DNA of 34,748 nucleotides from positions 1 through 34,748 of the forward strand of contig JAULBX010027705.1 of assembly GCA_032358255.1 (NCBI GenBank), in the 5' to 3' direction. Made by a program: the position numbers and the translations under genes. This document shows positions 17,734 through 25,339 of this stretch, one piece after another (position 1 is the stretch's first letter; the number at the start of each line of letters is the position of its first letter). This stretch comes from Heterotrichella gracilis (Eukaryota > Sar > Xanthophyceae > Tribonematales > Xanthonemataceae). Under the pieces are notes generated by a model. It saw only the letters and a program-made list of their open reading frames with translations. It was not told where the DNA came from and searched no databases.

Positions 17734-17926
17734 AAAACATCGACAGACAATGTTTAGGGATTCGATAGTAGAGATCGTAGCCGCTTAGTTTTTTAAAGTT
17801 TTTTATTTTGTCAATGTTTTTTGCAGACTCTATTTGGATAATACAACTGTGAATATCATCCTTTAGACTTCTAGTTTTTAGTTTTTTAAGTTCCTTTAGG
17901 AATGATTTTTTGAAATCAACGTTCAT
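17714..17926 (-). pseudogene. Truncated RelE/ParE-type toxin gene of a type II toxin-antitoxin pair
   Basis: The ORF has 70 residues, against roughly 85-95 for the family. The N-terminal part is typical of the RelE/ParE superfamily: a Lys-rich helical hairpin (SFLKELKKLK), then IKNFKKLSGYDLYYRI. After YYRI the expected C-terminal strands with the conserved Arg and His-Arg residues are absent. The last seven codons are simply the antisense of the 3' end of the neighbouring propeller gene. The family's catalytic or C-terminal region is therefore missing and the gene is very likely inactive. It overlaps the antitoxin gene by 4 bp (ATGA), the normal antitoxin-first arrangement. Confidence 0.75.
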
Positions 17927-18120
17927 TTTCCTAAAGCTTTCATTATTTCTCCACGACTAACACTTGGTGTTTTCATTCCTTGTTCAATTTTTTGAGCTAA
18001 TTTCCAATCTTCAACTTCACTACGTGAAAGAGGTTTAGCAGACATTCCAAGTTTCTTGGCTAAGCTGACAAGAAAAGCAATATCCGATTTCTTTTCTACG
18101 TTTATAAGTACGGTTTCCAT
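17923..18120 (-). CDS. Antitoxin of a type II toxin-antitoxin pair
   Basis: The protein has 65 residues. It begins METVLINVEKKSDIAFLVSLAKKLG, a short strand and helix as in small Bacteroidota antitoxins that precede RelE/ParE toxins, and ends in a charged tail (SVSRGEIMKALGK) likely to bind toxin. It normally represses its own operon and neutralises the toxin. It overlaps the truncated toxin by 4 bp. It appears intact but its partner is broken, so it is an orphan that might act on a related toxin elsewhere. Confidence 0.7.
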   Translation of the reverse strand: METVLINVEKKSDIAFLVSLAKKLGMSAKPLSRSEVEDWKLAQKIEQGMKTPSVSRGEIMKALGK

Positions 18121-18245
18121 TACATTAATTATAAGGTTAAGTTACATGATTTTGGACAAAAAACAAAGCCAGCCCAGCGACACAATAATATCAGTCATTC
18201 AAAGGCAAATGTCGATATCCATAGGCGAATAGCTGTTCAGGTGCA

Positions 18246-18277
18246 TTTTGCCATTTCTCCAAACATTTGTACATTTA
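18246..18277 (+). promoter_or_regulatory. Promoter upstream of the 18333 lipoprotein
   Basis: TTTTG (18246-18250), 19 nt, then TACATTTA (18270-18277) is one mismatch from TAnnTTTG at the standard distance. The region from GCATTTTGCCATTTC through the -7 box resembles 15336-15370. The leader would be about 50 nt. Confidence 0.6.
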
Positions 18278-18332
18278 ATTGACAAGAGGCATGACTTAGT
18301 CTTGCAAAACCTTGCCGCCAACAAACCAATTC

Positions 18333-18779
18333 ATGAGAATAATCCTATTCTTTTTTAGTTTATCATTCCTATGCCTATCGTGCAAAGATCCATTAGGACT
18401 TAAAGAACCTATCCCTGTTCATTTGGATAAAGCCATTACTGCTAAAGTGGCTCTCCTATCAAAAATCGACCAACATTCAGGCTTGCGATATAAAATTTCT
18501 TTTACTGAAATTCAAAAAATCCTTGCAGACATTCATCTTATTCAAGATGGCATCAATCTATTTGATGGAGCACAACAAAAAGCCAAGGAGGCAGATTCTT
18601 ACTTTGATTCTTTAACAATAAGATTGAAAGAGAACAATTCTACTTTCATTAAGTTAGTCGGGGTGGATATGAAACCCGACATGATACTCGCCTTAAAACT
18701 AAATGAAATCGCCTTTCTGGACAGAATTATTCAGGATCAGTTAAACCATGAAACCGATACCATTCAAAGAAGTCCATAA
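18333..18779 (+). CDS. Small lipoprotein of unknown function
   Basis: The protein has 148 residues from the ATG at 18333; a TTG at 18312 only adds seven residues before the signal. The signal is MRIILFFFSLSFLCLSC, with the lipobox Cys at about residue 17, then KDPLGLKEP. The mature part is mainly helical and charged (LLSKIDQHSGLRYKISF, ADIHLIQDGINLFDGAQQKAKEADSYFDSL), possibly a short coiled coil. There is no family call. It is followed after 48 bp by the RibD-like gene. Confidence 0.65.
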   Translation: MRIILFFFSLSFLCLSCKDPLGLKEPIPVHLDKAITAKVALLSKIDQHSGLRYKISFTEIQKILADIHLIQDGINLFDGAQQKAKEADSYFDSLTIRLKENNSTFIKLVGVDMKPDMILALKLNEIAFLDRIIQDQLNHETDTIQRSP

Positions 18780-18827
18780 TACTTGTTGAAGGAATCAAAC
18801 AAAAAACAAATATCAATAAACACAAAC

Positions 18828-19448
18828 ATGAGCAAGATTATTTTTGATAGTGGCATTTCACTCGACGGTTTTTTCGCGGGTAATAACAGAGGTCCATCCA
18901 ATCCAATGGGAGGTGTCTCAGGTCAAATACATCAATGGATGTTTAAACAAAAGGCCTTTTGGAAACACATCAAGATGGAAGGTGGAGAAGAAAATGGATC
19001 CGACGGCAAATTAATTGAAGAGGTATTTGCCAGAACCGGCGCCTACATTATGGGTAAACGAATGTTTGAAGAAGGAGAAGTAAGTTGGGCAGAAGATCTA
19101 TACGAGGCAGATGTATATGTCCTCACACACGAAAAACGAGAACCCTGGGTTCAAAAGGGCTCTACTACGTTTTATTTTATTAATGATGGAATAACAAGTG
19201 CGCTGGAAAAGGCCAGGAAGTCTGCAAAAGGTAAAGACATCCGGATACAAGGCGGAGCAAATACCATTCAACAATTTTTAAATGCAGGACTTATAGATGA
19301 ATTTTTGATTCACATAGCACCTGTTTTTTTAGGAACTGGTCTCCGATTGTTTGAGGGCATTGACAAAGACAAATATGAGATCCAACTAATGGAAGTAATT
19401 CCTTCGGACTTAACAACACATCTAAGGTACAAGCTGATCAAGAAATAG
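18828..19448 (+). CDS. RibD C-terminal/dihydrofolate-reductase-like oxidoreductase
   Basis: The protein has 206 residues from the ATG at 18828; an in-frame TTG at 18783 would prefix a low-complexity leader. It shows the family's SGISLDGFFAG start, GKRMFEEGEVSW, VYVLTHEKREPW, and the NADPH-binding pattern IRIQGGANTIQQFLNAGLIDEFLIHIAPVFLGTGLRLF across residues 140-180. Members are predicted NAD(P)H-dependent reductases (YyaP/YwjB type), usually with unknown substrates. The next gene encodes a VOC protein, a pairing common in small resistance or detoxification clusters. A role in riboflavin synthesis is unlikely, because the deaminase half is absent. Confidence 0.87.
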   Translation: MSKIIFDSGISLDGFFAGNNRGPSNPMGGVSGQIHQWMFKQKAFWKHIKMEGGEENGSDGKLIEEVFARTGAYIMGKRMFEEGEVSWAEDLYEADVYVLTHEKREPWVQKGSTTFYFINDGITSALEKARKSAKGKDIRIQGGANTIQQFLNAGLIDEFLIHIAPVFLGTGLRLFEGIDKDKYEIQLMEVIPSDLTTHLRYKLIKK

Positions 19449-19502
19449 AAACAAATTACAAAAGGCGTATGCCACATAAATAAACAATTTAAATGAATAA
19501 TT

Positions 19503-19937
19503 ATGGCAAGTATCAATCCACACATCAACTTTAACGGCAATGCTGAAGAAGCATTTAATTTTTACAAGTCAGTCTTTGGCGGAGAATTTTTGAAGATAAT
19601 GCGTTTTAAGGATCTGGCAAGTGCAGAATTTCCGGTAGCAAAACATGAAGAAAATAAAATAATGCACATCGCTTTGCCAATTGGTAGATGCATGTTAATG
19701 GCCAATGATGTGCCTGAAATAATGGGACGCACCAACGAAAATGAGAACAGAAGCAAAATTGTAATTACTGCAGAGAGCAAAGAGGAAGCTGATAAATTAT
19801 TTAATGGACTTTCGGTAGGCGGACAAATTGAAATGCCTATTTCTGAAAGCCCCTGGGGCTCCTATTTTGGCATGTTTAGAGATAAATATGGCATTGAGTG
19901 GATGGTAGACTTTGATCCAACTTACAAAGGGCAATAA
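19503..19937 (+). CDS. VOC-family (PhnB/glyoxalase-like) protein
   Basis: The protein has 144 residues. It opens with the PhnB-type signature INPHINFNGNAEEAFNFYKSVFGGE, then MHIALPIGRCMLMANDVPE, and ends with PWGSYFGMFRDKYGIEWMVDFDP. These are the two beta-alpha-beta-beta-beta halves of the vicinal-oxygen-chelate fold. Related proteins bind a metal or small ligand; several act in antibiotic or aldehyde tolerance, but this subgroup is often non-enzymatic. It lies 54 bp after the reductase and is probably cotranscribed with it. The substrate is unknown. Confidence 0.87.
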   Translation: MASINPHINFNGNAEEAFNFYKSVFGGEFLKIMRFKDLASAEFPVAKHEENKIMHIALPIGRCMLMANDVPEIMGRTNENENRSKIVITAESKEEADKLFNGLSVGGQIEMPISESPWGSYFGMFRDKYGIEWMVDFDPTYKGQ

Positions 19938-19966
19938 TCGCCGATTTTATTAGTACCTTCAATCCT

Positions 19967-21487
19967 ATGAAATTTTCTACCCACAAATTAAGAAATGGTC
20001 GCTATTTAGCCTTCTGCGCGGTATCATTCTGCAGCCTGCTATTTTCTCAAAACCTTTTTGGTCAAAACTGTGATAAAAAAACCTCTGTGTTTTTTGAAAC
20101 AGATGAATATGCGATACCCGCTAAGGAAAATCCAAAATTGGATAAACTTTGTAAATTATTTTCACAAAAGACCGATAGTTTTTATTTAGAAATTGATGCC
20201 TTCACCGATAGCATTGCCTCTGTTCAACATAATTACAAGCTCGCTAAAAACAGATTAAAAACGGTGCTCGCCTATTTAAAAAAGAATTCTTTAGCTCACT
20301 TTGACGTGAAGGAACGTGTGCGTGGGGAAGCCCTTCCTTTGCGATCAAATGATACAGAGGAAGGTCGTGCTAAAAACAGAAGGGTGGATATTTATTATTG
20401 GAAATTGAGTGGCGATAGAATTACCATTAAAGGAAAAGGAGGAACGGAAATAGAAATTCAAAAAGATTATTTTGGTCCTTGTGGCATTTGTGAAAGCAAG
20501 CCAAAAATGAAAGAAGTATTCACTAACGAAGAAGCGAAACAACAAGGAATTTCTCTCGCTACAACAGATGGTGACCAGCTTCTCACGGGTGGTATGATGC
20601 AATTGGAATTAAGCTGCCTTGGAAATACCTCTCCCTGTGCTGATGTGATCATCCGTATTCCGGCCGCAAACTATAATGAAAAGATGGAAGTTTGGAAATC
20701 TTCCGGTGGCATAAGTCGTGCAGAAGGCGGGTGGAAGCTTGATCCAAAAGGTCAGCTCGAATATGATGCCAAAAATAAATGTTACCTCATGACAGTGAAT
20801 TATTGTCCGGGTGATTGGATTAATTGCGATGTGCGAATTGAGCGCGAAATTCCTTATCCAACAGGATTGATCGGTGCACCTGAATTATCCAGAAAAAACA
20901 GGGCGACCTATGCTTATTCTGAAACATCAGACAATGTGATTTATGGTGGATCTAAATACACAGACTTGATCTGGCAGTTTTCATACAGCAGTAAGGGGAA
21001 TATATCTTTTGCCGACTCAGGTATGGGAAAAAACAAAATTGGTTATCAATTTTCAGGGCCTATTAATCGTTACGAAGCCGAGTGTGGTAATTATTGTAAG
21101 GAGCAGAAAAGATGCTGGTGTTTTGAAGTTCCCTTAGAAGCCTATACCAAACTGATCTATTTTCAAAAGAAAAAGAAATACAGAGTAAAGGTGCCCATGA
21201 AGTATAAGAACTATACGCCAAAATTATTTATTCCTGCTGCCGACACGCTTTTGCCGCTTGTTCGACTCAAAGGTTCTTCCAGAAAATACACCTTTCAATT
21301 GCCGCTGCCTGACACTTATATTGTGGTGTATAACGAAACGGCTGATCTAAAAAACAAAAGAGGTTTTGATGCCGAAGTTGACCTGGCAAAAATGCGTCCT
21401 AAATACAGTAAACGTAAAAAATATTACAAAGTAAAATTAAAACGGAGTCAACTTAAAAAAGCCATTTCAAATAATTCTTCTTCCTGA
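19967..21487 (+). CDS. Exported protein with N-terminal OmpA-like domain and novel C-terminal region
   Basis: The protein has 506 residues. The signal peptide ends near residue 33 (NLFGQ). The OmpA-like peptidoglycan-binding domain comes first (about residues 40-145): SVFFETDEYAIP, an IDAFTDS variant of the usual GHTDS, HNYKLAKNRLKTVLAYL and EEGRAKNRRVDIYYW. OmpA domains usually close a protein, so this order is unusual. The remaining 350 residues have three Cys-rich clusters (GPCGICESKP, SPCADV, CGNYCKEQKRCWCF) and several beta segments, ending in a Lys/Arg-rich tail. I do not recognise that part. It is probably a periplasmic or outer-membrane-associated, cell-wall-bound protein. It follows the VOC gene by 29 bp. 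Confidence 0.75.
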   Translation: MKFSTHKLRNGRYLAFCAVSFCSLLFSQNLFGQNCDKKTSVFFETDEYAIPAKENPKLDKLCKLFSQKTDSFYLEIDAFTDSIASVQHNYKLAKNRLKTVLAYLKKNSLAHFDVKERVRGEALPLRSNDTEEGRAKNRRVDIYYWKLSGDRITIKGKGGTEIEIQKDYFGPCGICESKPKMKEVFTNEEAKQQGISLATTDGDQLLTGGMMQLELSCLGNTSPCADVIIRIPAANYNEKMEVWKSSGGISRAEGGWKLDPKGQLEYDAKNKCYLMTVNYCPGDWINCDVRIEREIPYPTGLIGAPELSRKNRATYAYSETSDNVIYGGSKYTDLIWQFSYSSKGNISFADSGMGKNKIGYQFSGPINRYEAECGNYCKEQKRCWCFEVPLEAYTKLIYFQKKKKYRVKVPMKYKNYTPKLFIPAADTLLPLVRLKGSSRKYTFQLPLPDTYIVVYNETADLKNKRGFDAEVDLAKMRPKYSKRKKYYKVKLKRSQLKKAISNNSSS

Positions 21488-21679
21488 TTGTTTGGTGACT
21501 TAGACTTAAATTATTTTGTTTGCTGCCATGATTTTTAAGCGATTTGATTTTGATTAGTCTACCTTCAAAAAGTCGGTTTTTATTTTTATTGCGTAAAATT
21601 TAGGATCAAACGATAATAAAAACAGATAATAATTTAAGGATAATGGTGAACGCGCAATGGTGAACGGGTTCTGCTGTCC

Positions 21680-22021
21680 GGCCTTCGAGAAATTACACGG
21701 CAAAGGCACAGTGGGCCTTTCAGCGGGCTCGTGTGCTAGCATCAAGAGTCGCGTTTCTGGTGTTCTAAGCAGGCGGCAGGCCATACTGCAAGTAGGCTGC
21801 ATAGAGAGTTTTTGAAGCAGCCTTACTTGCAGTAGATCCCGACAAAGAAAATGGATATTGAAATTATGAGAACCATTTTCTTTTGTCGGGGCGTTAAACT
21901 CTTTTCGTCGTTTTACCAGCCCCGCGGCCATCGCACAAGCTGGCTCAAATGTGCACTGCACATTTGCCCTGCCTGCGGCAGAAACGCGACTCGTAGTATC
22001 TCAAGTAATTTCTCGTAAGCC
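21680..22021. repeat. Nested inverted-repeat element (possible structured RNA or mobile repeat)
   Basis: Outer arms 21680-21696 and 22005-22021 match in 15 of 17 positions, with 11 in a row. Middle arms 21746-21759 and 21979-21992 are a perfect 14-bp inverted repeat. Between them are two independent hairpins. The first is 21784-21800 with 21817-21834 and the second is 21838-21854 with 21873-21890; each has a 17-bp stem broken by a single extra T in the right arm. There is also a 21-nt palindrome at 21946-21966. A short hairpin (21702-21707/21715-21720) lies in the left flank. No protein is supported. It could be a non-autonomous mobile element or a structured RNA. Confidence 0.65.
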
Positions 22022-22024
22022 TTG

Positions 22025-22071
22025 CCCCGATAGCTATATGGGGTTTGGTTCTTTTGATCAAGCAAAAGAAC
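22025..22071. repeat. Palindrome pair, including ATCAAG-loop hairpin copy 2
   Basis: CCCC/GGGG arms (22025-22028, 22040-22043) flank GATAGCTATAT, a near-palindrome. Next, a 9-bp perfect stem (22048-22056 with 22063-22071) closes on ATCAAG (22057-22062). AAGCCTTG precedes it at 22017-22024, as in the copy at 53-94, but the stem sequence differs. Confidence 0.65.
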
Positions 22072-22202
22072 TTGAAAAATAATAAGCAATAATCTGCCGG
22101 AAAGAGAACACGAATTGAACTTTTCCTGCAAACTAAAACATCACATTTAACACTTTTGACCTCAAGAGGCAAGAGGTTTAGGGATTTTTGAGCATCTACT
22201 AA

Positions 22203-23213
22203 TTAATCAAAAGCCTCTTTCGGAAACCCATGCTTTTTATTAAAAATAAATTCTCTATCCGAAAGTGTGAGCAAAAAAGCAATGAGATCAACTTTCTCTA
22301 CCGAATTTAATTGGATTCCCTTTTTTAGTTGAGGCGCCAGAGTACTTGACTGATGAATTCCCTGAGTATAATGATTCAATACTTCTGAGAGTTTTTTGAA
22401 ACGTCCATCATGCATATACGGATAGCTGTATTCAATGTTTCTTAAACTGGGAATTTTAAATAATAAGGAATCGCTTGATCGTTGAGTGATCCGCATTCTT
22501 CCCAAATCATTGAGACTAGGATCCGGTGGTAGACCATTGTTGGCAAATTCAAAGGTGCTAAACAGTGGTTCTGCGTGACAGGAAGAGCAATTGATCTTAA
22601 ATAAGTTATACCCTTTTTTTTCTTGTTCACTGAATTCTGCTTTGTGCTGCAATACCTGATCGTATTTAGAATTGGCACTAATGAGCGTGAGCATAAATTG
22701 TGAAAGAGCCTTTAATGTTTTTTCTCCGGTCACAGTGCTGTCGCCAAAAGCTTTGCTGAATAGAACTTTGTACTTTCTGCTAGACTGCAGATCCTTCACT
22801 ACACCTTGTATTGAATTTCCCATTTCTGCCGGATGCGAAATAGGTGCTAAAGCCTGAACATCTAAATGATGAATAGCCCCATCCCACATAAATAATTTTT
22901 GCCAGGCTAAATTCATTAAGGCCGGCGAATTGCGAGTTCCAATACTATCACGAATGCCATGACTCAAAGCATGATCCACATGCGTAAAAGCAGAGTAGGG
23001 GGAATGACACGAGGCGCAGGAGATCGTATGATCTTTTGAGAGTAATGGATCATAAAATAAAACACGTCCCAAATACACTTTTTCTTCCGTGAGTGGATTC
23101 GTTTTAAAATCATATATGGGTTTCGGCCAGTTTTTTGGCACGGATACTAATTCTTGCTTTAAAGTAAAAGCGAAAAGAAATAAGAGTAATATGAAGCTTA
23201 GATTTTTTTTCAC
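22203..23213 (-). CDS. Di-heme cytochrome c peroxidase, MbnH/MauG-like
   Basis: The protein has 336 residues. A signal peptide (about 1-19) is followed by two c-type heme motifs, CASCH (66-70) and CSSCH (209-213). The family landmarks LGRVLFYDPLLS, RNSPALMNLAW, FMWDG, HPAEMG, FKIPSLRN and PYMHDGRF are present. These define the bacterial di-heme peroxidase superfamily, a periplasmic group that includes peroxidases and MauG-type enzymes that oxidise residues in partner proteins. It starts with GTG, overlapping the stop of the MbnP-like gene by 4 bp. Such a pair is the layout of MbnP-MbnH, where MbnH modifies a tryptophan of MbnP. I infer the same partnership here; simple H2O2 detoxification is the alternative. 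Confidence 0.88.
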   Translation of the reverse strand: MKKNLSFILLLFLFAFTLKQELVSVPKNWPKPIYDFKTNPLTEEKVYLGRVLFYDPLLSKDHTISCASCHSPYSAFTHVDHALSHGIRDSIGTRNSPALMNLAWQKLFMWDGAIHHLDVQALAPISHPAEMGNSIQGVVKDLQSSRKYKVLFSKAFGDSTVTGEKTLKALSQFMLTLISANSKYDQVLQHKAEFSEQEKKGYNLFKINCSSCHAEPLFSTFEFANNGLPPDPSLNDLGRMRITQRSSDSLLFKIPSLRNIEYSYPYMHDGRFKKLSEVLNHYTQGIHQSSTLAPQLKKGIQLNSVEKVDLIAFLLTLSDREFIFNKKHGFPKEAFD

Positions 23214-23896
23214 AAAACTTTGGCGCTAAAACAAGCGGGGAGAAGGTCAGCCAAACGTTTGGCTTCCTTTCCCGGCAGCATCAAATGATCTAATTGACGA
23301 AGATCTAGTTGATCGCATATTTTTTTCAGATCAAAATAAATGTCGGTGCTTGAACCATTTAATTCCACCTGCTTGTATGTTGAAAAAGGTTCTTTGTATC
23401 CGCCCAAATGAAACTGGAATTCTTTTTTTGAATTCAGACATAAAGAACTTTGTCCTTCTAGTTTAAAATGAATGTATCCGCTTTGCCAGGTCCAGTACAT
23501 GCCTTTAGTGGGATCCAGATCGCCTCCCATTACCCCGGACACGTTGGTGAGACTGTCTACACCTAAGCTAAATTTTACTTGAGTGAATTTAGTTTGTTTT
23601 GGCAGACTGAGCGCAATGTTCAAACTTTCTTTGGAAGCAGCATCCACTAAATAATACCTTGGCTTTTCTTTCCAAACCAGTTTGTCGCCTTCATAGAATT
23701 CAATCCCACCGACATAAAATTTAAGCGTGTGAATACTTAACGAATCTTTCCGGCCATTAGCAGAGCCGCCTGTATCCAGCACCAAAGCCTCTGTTCCAAA
23801 CATAAAATGAAATGTGAGAAACTCAGGCGCACTTTTTTGAGCACTCAGAGAAAGAGATCCAACTATGAAAAGTACTATTAGTAGGGATCTGCTCAT
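23210..23896 (-). CDS. MbnP-like (copper-binding type) periplasmic protein
   Basis: The protein has 228 residues. A signal peptide (about 1-19, SLSLSAQ) precedes the MbnP-family domain. Its marks are HTLKFYVGGIEFYEGDKLVW, YYLVDAASKESL, FSLGVDSLTNVSGVM, LDPTKGMYWTWQSGYIHFKLEG and FHLGGY. In the characterised methanotroph protein, MbnP binds copper using a kynurenine made from Trp by MbnH. The conserved WTW segment here supplies candidate Trp residues, but which one would be modified cannot be told from sequence. The gene is translationally coupled to the di-heme peroxidase and lies 24 bp after the YHYH gene. Family assignment is good; copper binding is inferred. Confidence 0.82.
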   Translation of the reverse strand: MSRSLLIVLFIVGSLSLSAQKSAPEFLTFHFMFGTEALVLDTGGSANGRKDSLSIHTLKFYVGGIEFYEGDKLVWKEKPRYYLVDAASKESLNIALSLPKQTKFTQVKFSLGVDSLTNVSGVMGGDLDPTKGMYWTWQSGYIHFKLEGQSSLCLNSKKEFQFHLGGYKEPFSTYKQVELNGSSTDIYFDLKKICDQLDLRQLDHLMLPGKEAKRLADLLPACFSAKVL

Positions 23897-23920
23897 GTTA
23901 GCATAAGTAATGTAAAAAAT

Positions 23921-25291
23921 TTATTTTTCGATCACTATTTTTCGCGACAGTGTTTTGCCATCTGCGCCGCTCACGTTCACAAAATACAAACCGACATAAA
24001 GTGTTTTTGTATCAAAATAAACAATGGTGCTGCCTTGGTATAAAGTGGTCTTATAAATTTCTTTTCCGTTTAGGTCATACAAACTTACTTCATAATTTTC
24101 CTTTACCAAACCTTTGATCTGAATGGCAATGAGATCACTTGCCGGATTTGGAAACACAGTCAACTGAGAATCATCTAAAGGTAATTGTGAGATAGAAGTG
24201 GTGGAACCTGAGACCGTATAAAGTGTAACAGGTTCTGTGATAGAACTCACCTTTGAAGCTTGTTTGGTTCCATAAAATGTAGGTCCAACTAAATAAGGAT
24301 AAGCAGAATTCCATTTTGAATCGACGGTAGCAAAGTAACAATAAATACCAGCTGGATATTCCGGTGTCACACAAAAACGACCATTGTGTTCATCCAGATA
24401 ATCCGGCATATTGGCACCTGGAGCAGTGTATCCATAATCTTCTTTAAATAAACCTAAGGGATAGCTTGAACTCACAGCAGGACCCGGGAACGCTGTGGTA
24501 GCGCCTGTATACAAGGTAGTACGCGTGGTGATGTTTCGTAAAGACCAGCTCGATTTCATTCTCACAACTCCACCACTGCCATCTGCATTTTTAAAACCAT
24601 AAGCACCATAAACCGGAAAACCGTCGTAGGCAAATCCAATCAATGGCGAATGTTTGGTACTATCAATCACATACAAACCATCGGCATCATATAAATTACA
24701 AATTGTAGAGATCACGGTCAGATCGAGATCAAAAGCACTTGGATTTTGGTGATGATGGTAATTACCCATGGCCGGATGTCCTTTGGAACAGTCAAATCCA
24801 TTTTTCTCAGCCACTACGGCATCTCTGTTCCAAACATTATCGCCCATGCCACCTAATGGACCACCGGCTAAACTGTTGGTAGAATTTTTCCACGATACAC
24901 CATCCCTGTAATCAAACATGGCCACACCATTAATGAACACACCGATGTTGCCACCTGTGGTGCTGATCGGTGCTCCTGTATTTTGAACCGGATTTAATGG
25001 AAATTTAAATATCGCATTTTGATTATTCGCAAAAGAGGGATTCCCATCTAAAAAAGGTCCGGTCACATAAGCCGGAATGCCTGTTGTGTTTGCGTAAACA
25101 AAATTAGATGAATAGTTCACGCTTTGAACATTCACCAAAACGGCATCATTAATGGCGGTGGAGTTGCCCGATACATAATGGCGTCCGGTGACAACCGTGT
25201 TTTGCAACCAGGAAGTGATGGCAGGATTGGTTTGCGCCAGGCCACAAAGGCAGCTGCTAACAAGGCTAAGACTAAGGAATAGTTGTTTCAT
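23921..25291 (-). CDS. YHYH-domain protein with T9SS type A sorting domain
   Basis: The protein has 456 residues. A signal peptide (ending LCGLAQ) precedes a YHYH domain. Its central motif is GNYHHHQ (176-182), followed by LIGFAYDGFPVYGAYG and, downstream, PDYLDEHNGRFCVTPEYPAGIYCYF. The clustered His residues suggest metal binding, though the family's function is not established. The C-terminal ~75 residues (LTVFPNPASDLIAIQI, YDLNGKEIY, LYVGLYFVNVSG, KIVIEK) are a type A sorting domain, so the protein should be exported to the surface by the type IX system. It lies between the Spy-like gene (48 bp) and the MbnP-like gene, on the same strand. Confidence 0.85.
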   Translation of the reverse strand: MKQLFLSLSLVSSCLCGLAQTNPAITSWLQNTVVTGRHYVSGNSTAINDAVLVNVQSVNYSSNFVYANTTGIPAYVTGPFLDGNPSFANNQNAIFKFPLNPVQNTGAPISTTGGNIGVFINGVAMFDYRDGVSWKNSTNSLAGGPLGGMGDNVWNRDAVVAEKNGFDCSKGHPAMGNYHHHQNPSAFDLDLTVISTICNLYDADGLYVIDSTKHSPLIGFAYDGFPVYGAYGFKNADGSGGVVRMKSSWSLRNITTRTTLYTGATTAFPGPAVSSSYPLGLFKEDYGYTAPGANMPDYLDEHNGRFCVTPEYPAGIYCYFATVDSKWNSAYPYLVGPTFYGTKQASKVSSITEPVTLYTVSGSTTSISQLPLDDSQLTVFPNPASDLIAIQIKGLVKENYEVSLYDLNGKEIYKTTLYQGSTIVYFDTKTLYVGLYFVNVSGADGKTLSRKIVIEK

Positions 25292-25339
25292 ATGTGTTTA
25301 GATGATGAATGATTTAAAAACTTGCGCTATTTATTTTTT

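Larger units (their letters stand above)
21488..22202. other. 715-bp non-coding spacer with structured element
   Basis: It is locally more GC-rich than its surroundings. Several minus-strand open frames exist (for example 21554-21961) but they run through inverted repeats and give low-complexity proteins without signals or motifs, so I treat them as spurious. A direct repeat AATGGTGAACG occurs at 21642-21652 and 21656-21666. The main content is the nested palindrome at 21680-22021 and the hairpin at 22048-22071. Confidence 0.7.

Noticed and set aside
21554..21961. 135-residue minus-strand open frame (and overlapping frames to 22172) in the 21.5-22.2 kb spacer
   Set aside because: It runs through long inverted repeats, has no signal or domain, and several frames are open at once; the stems, not a frame, explain the sequence.
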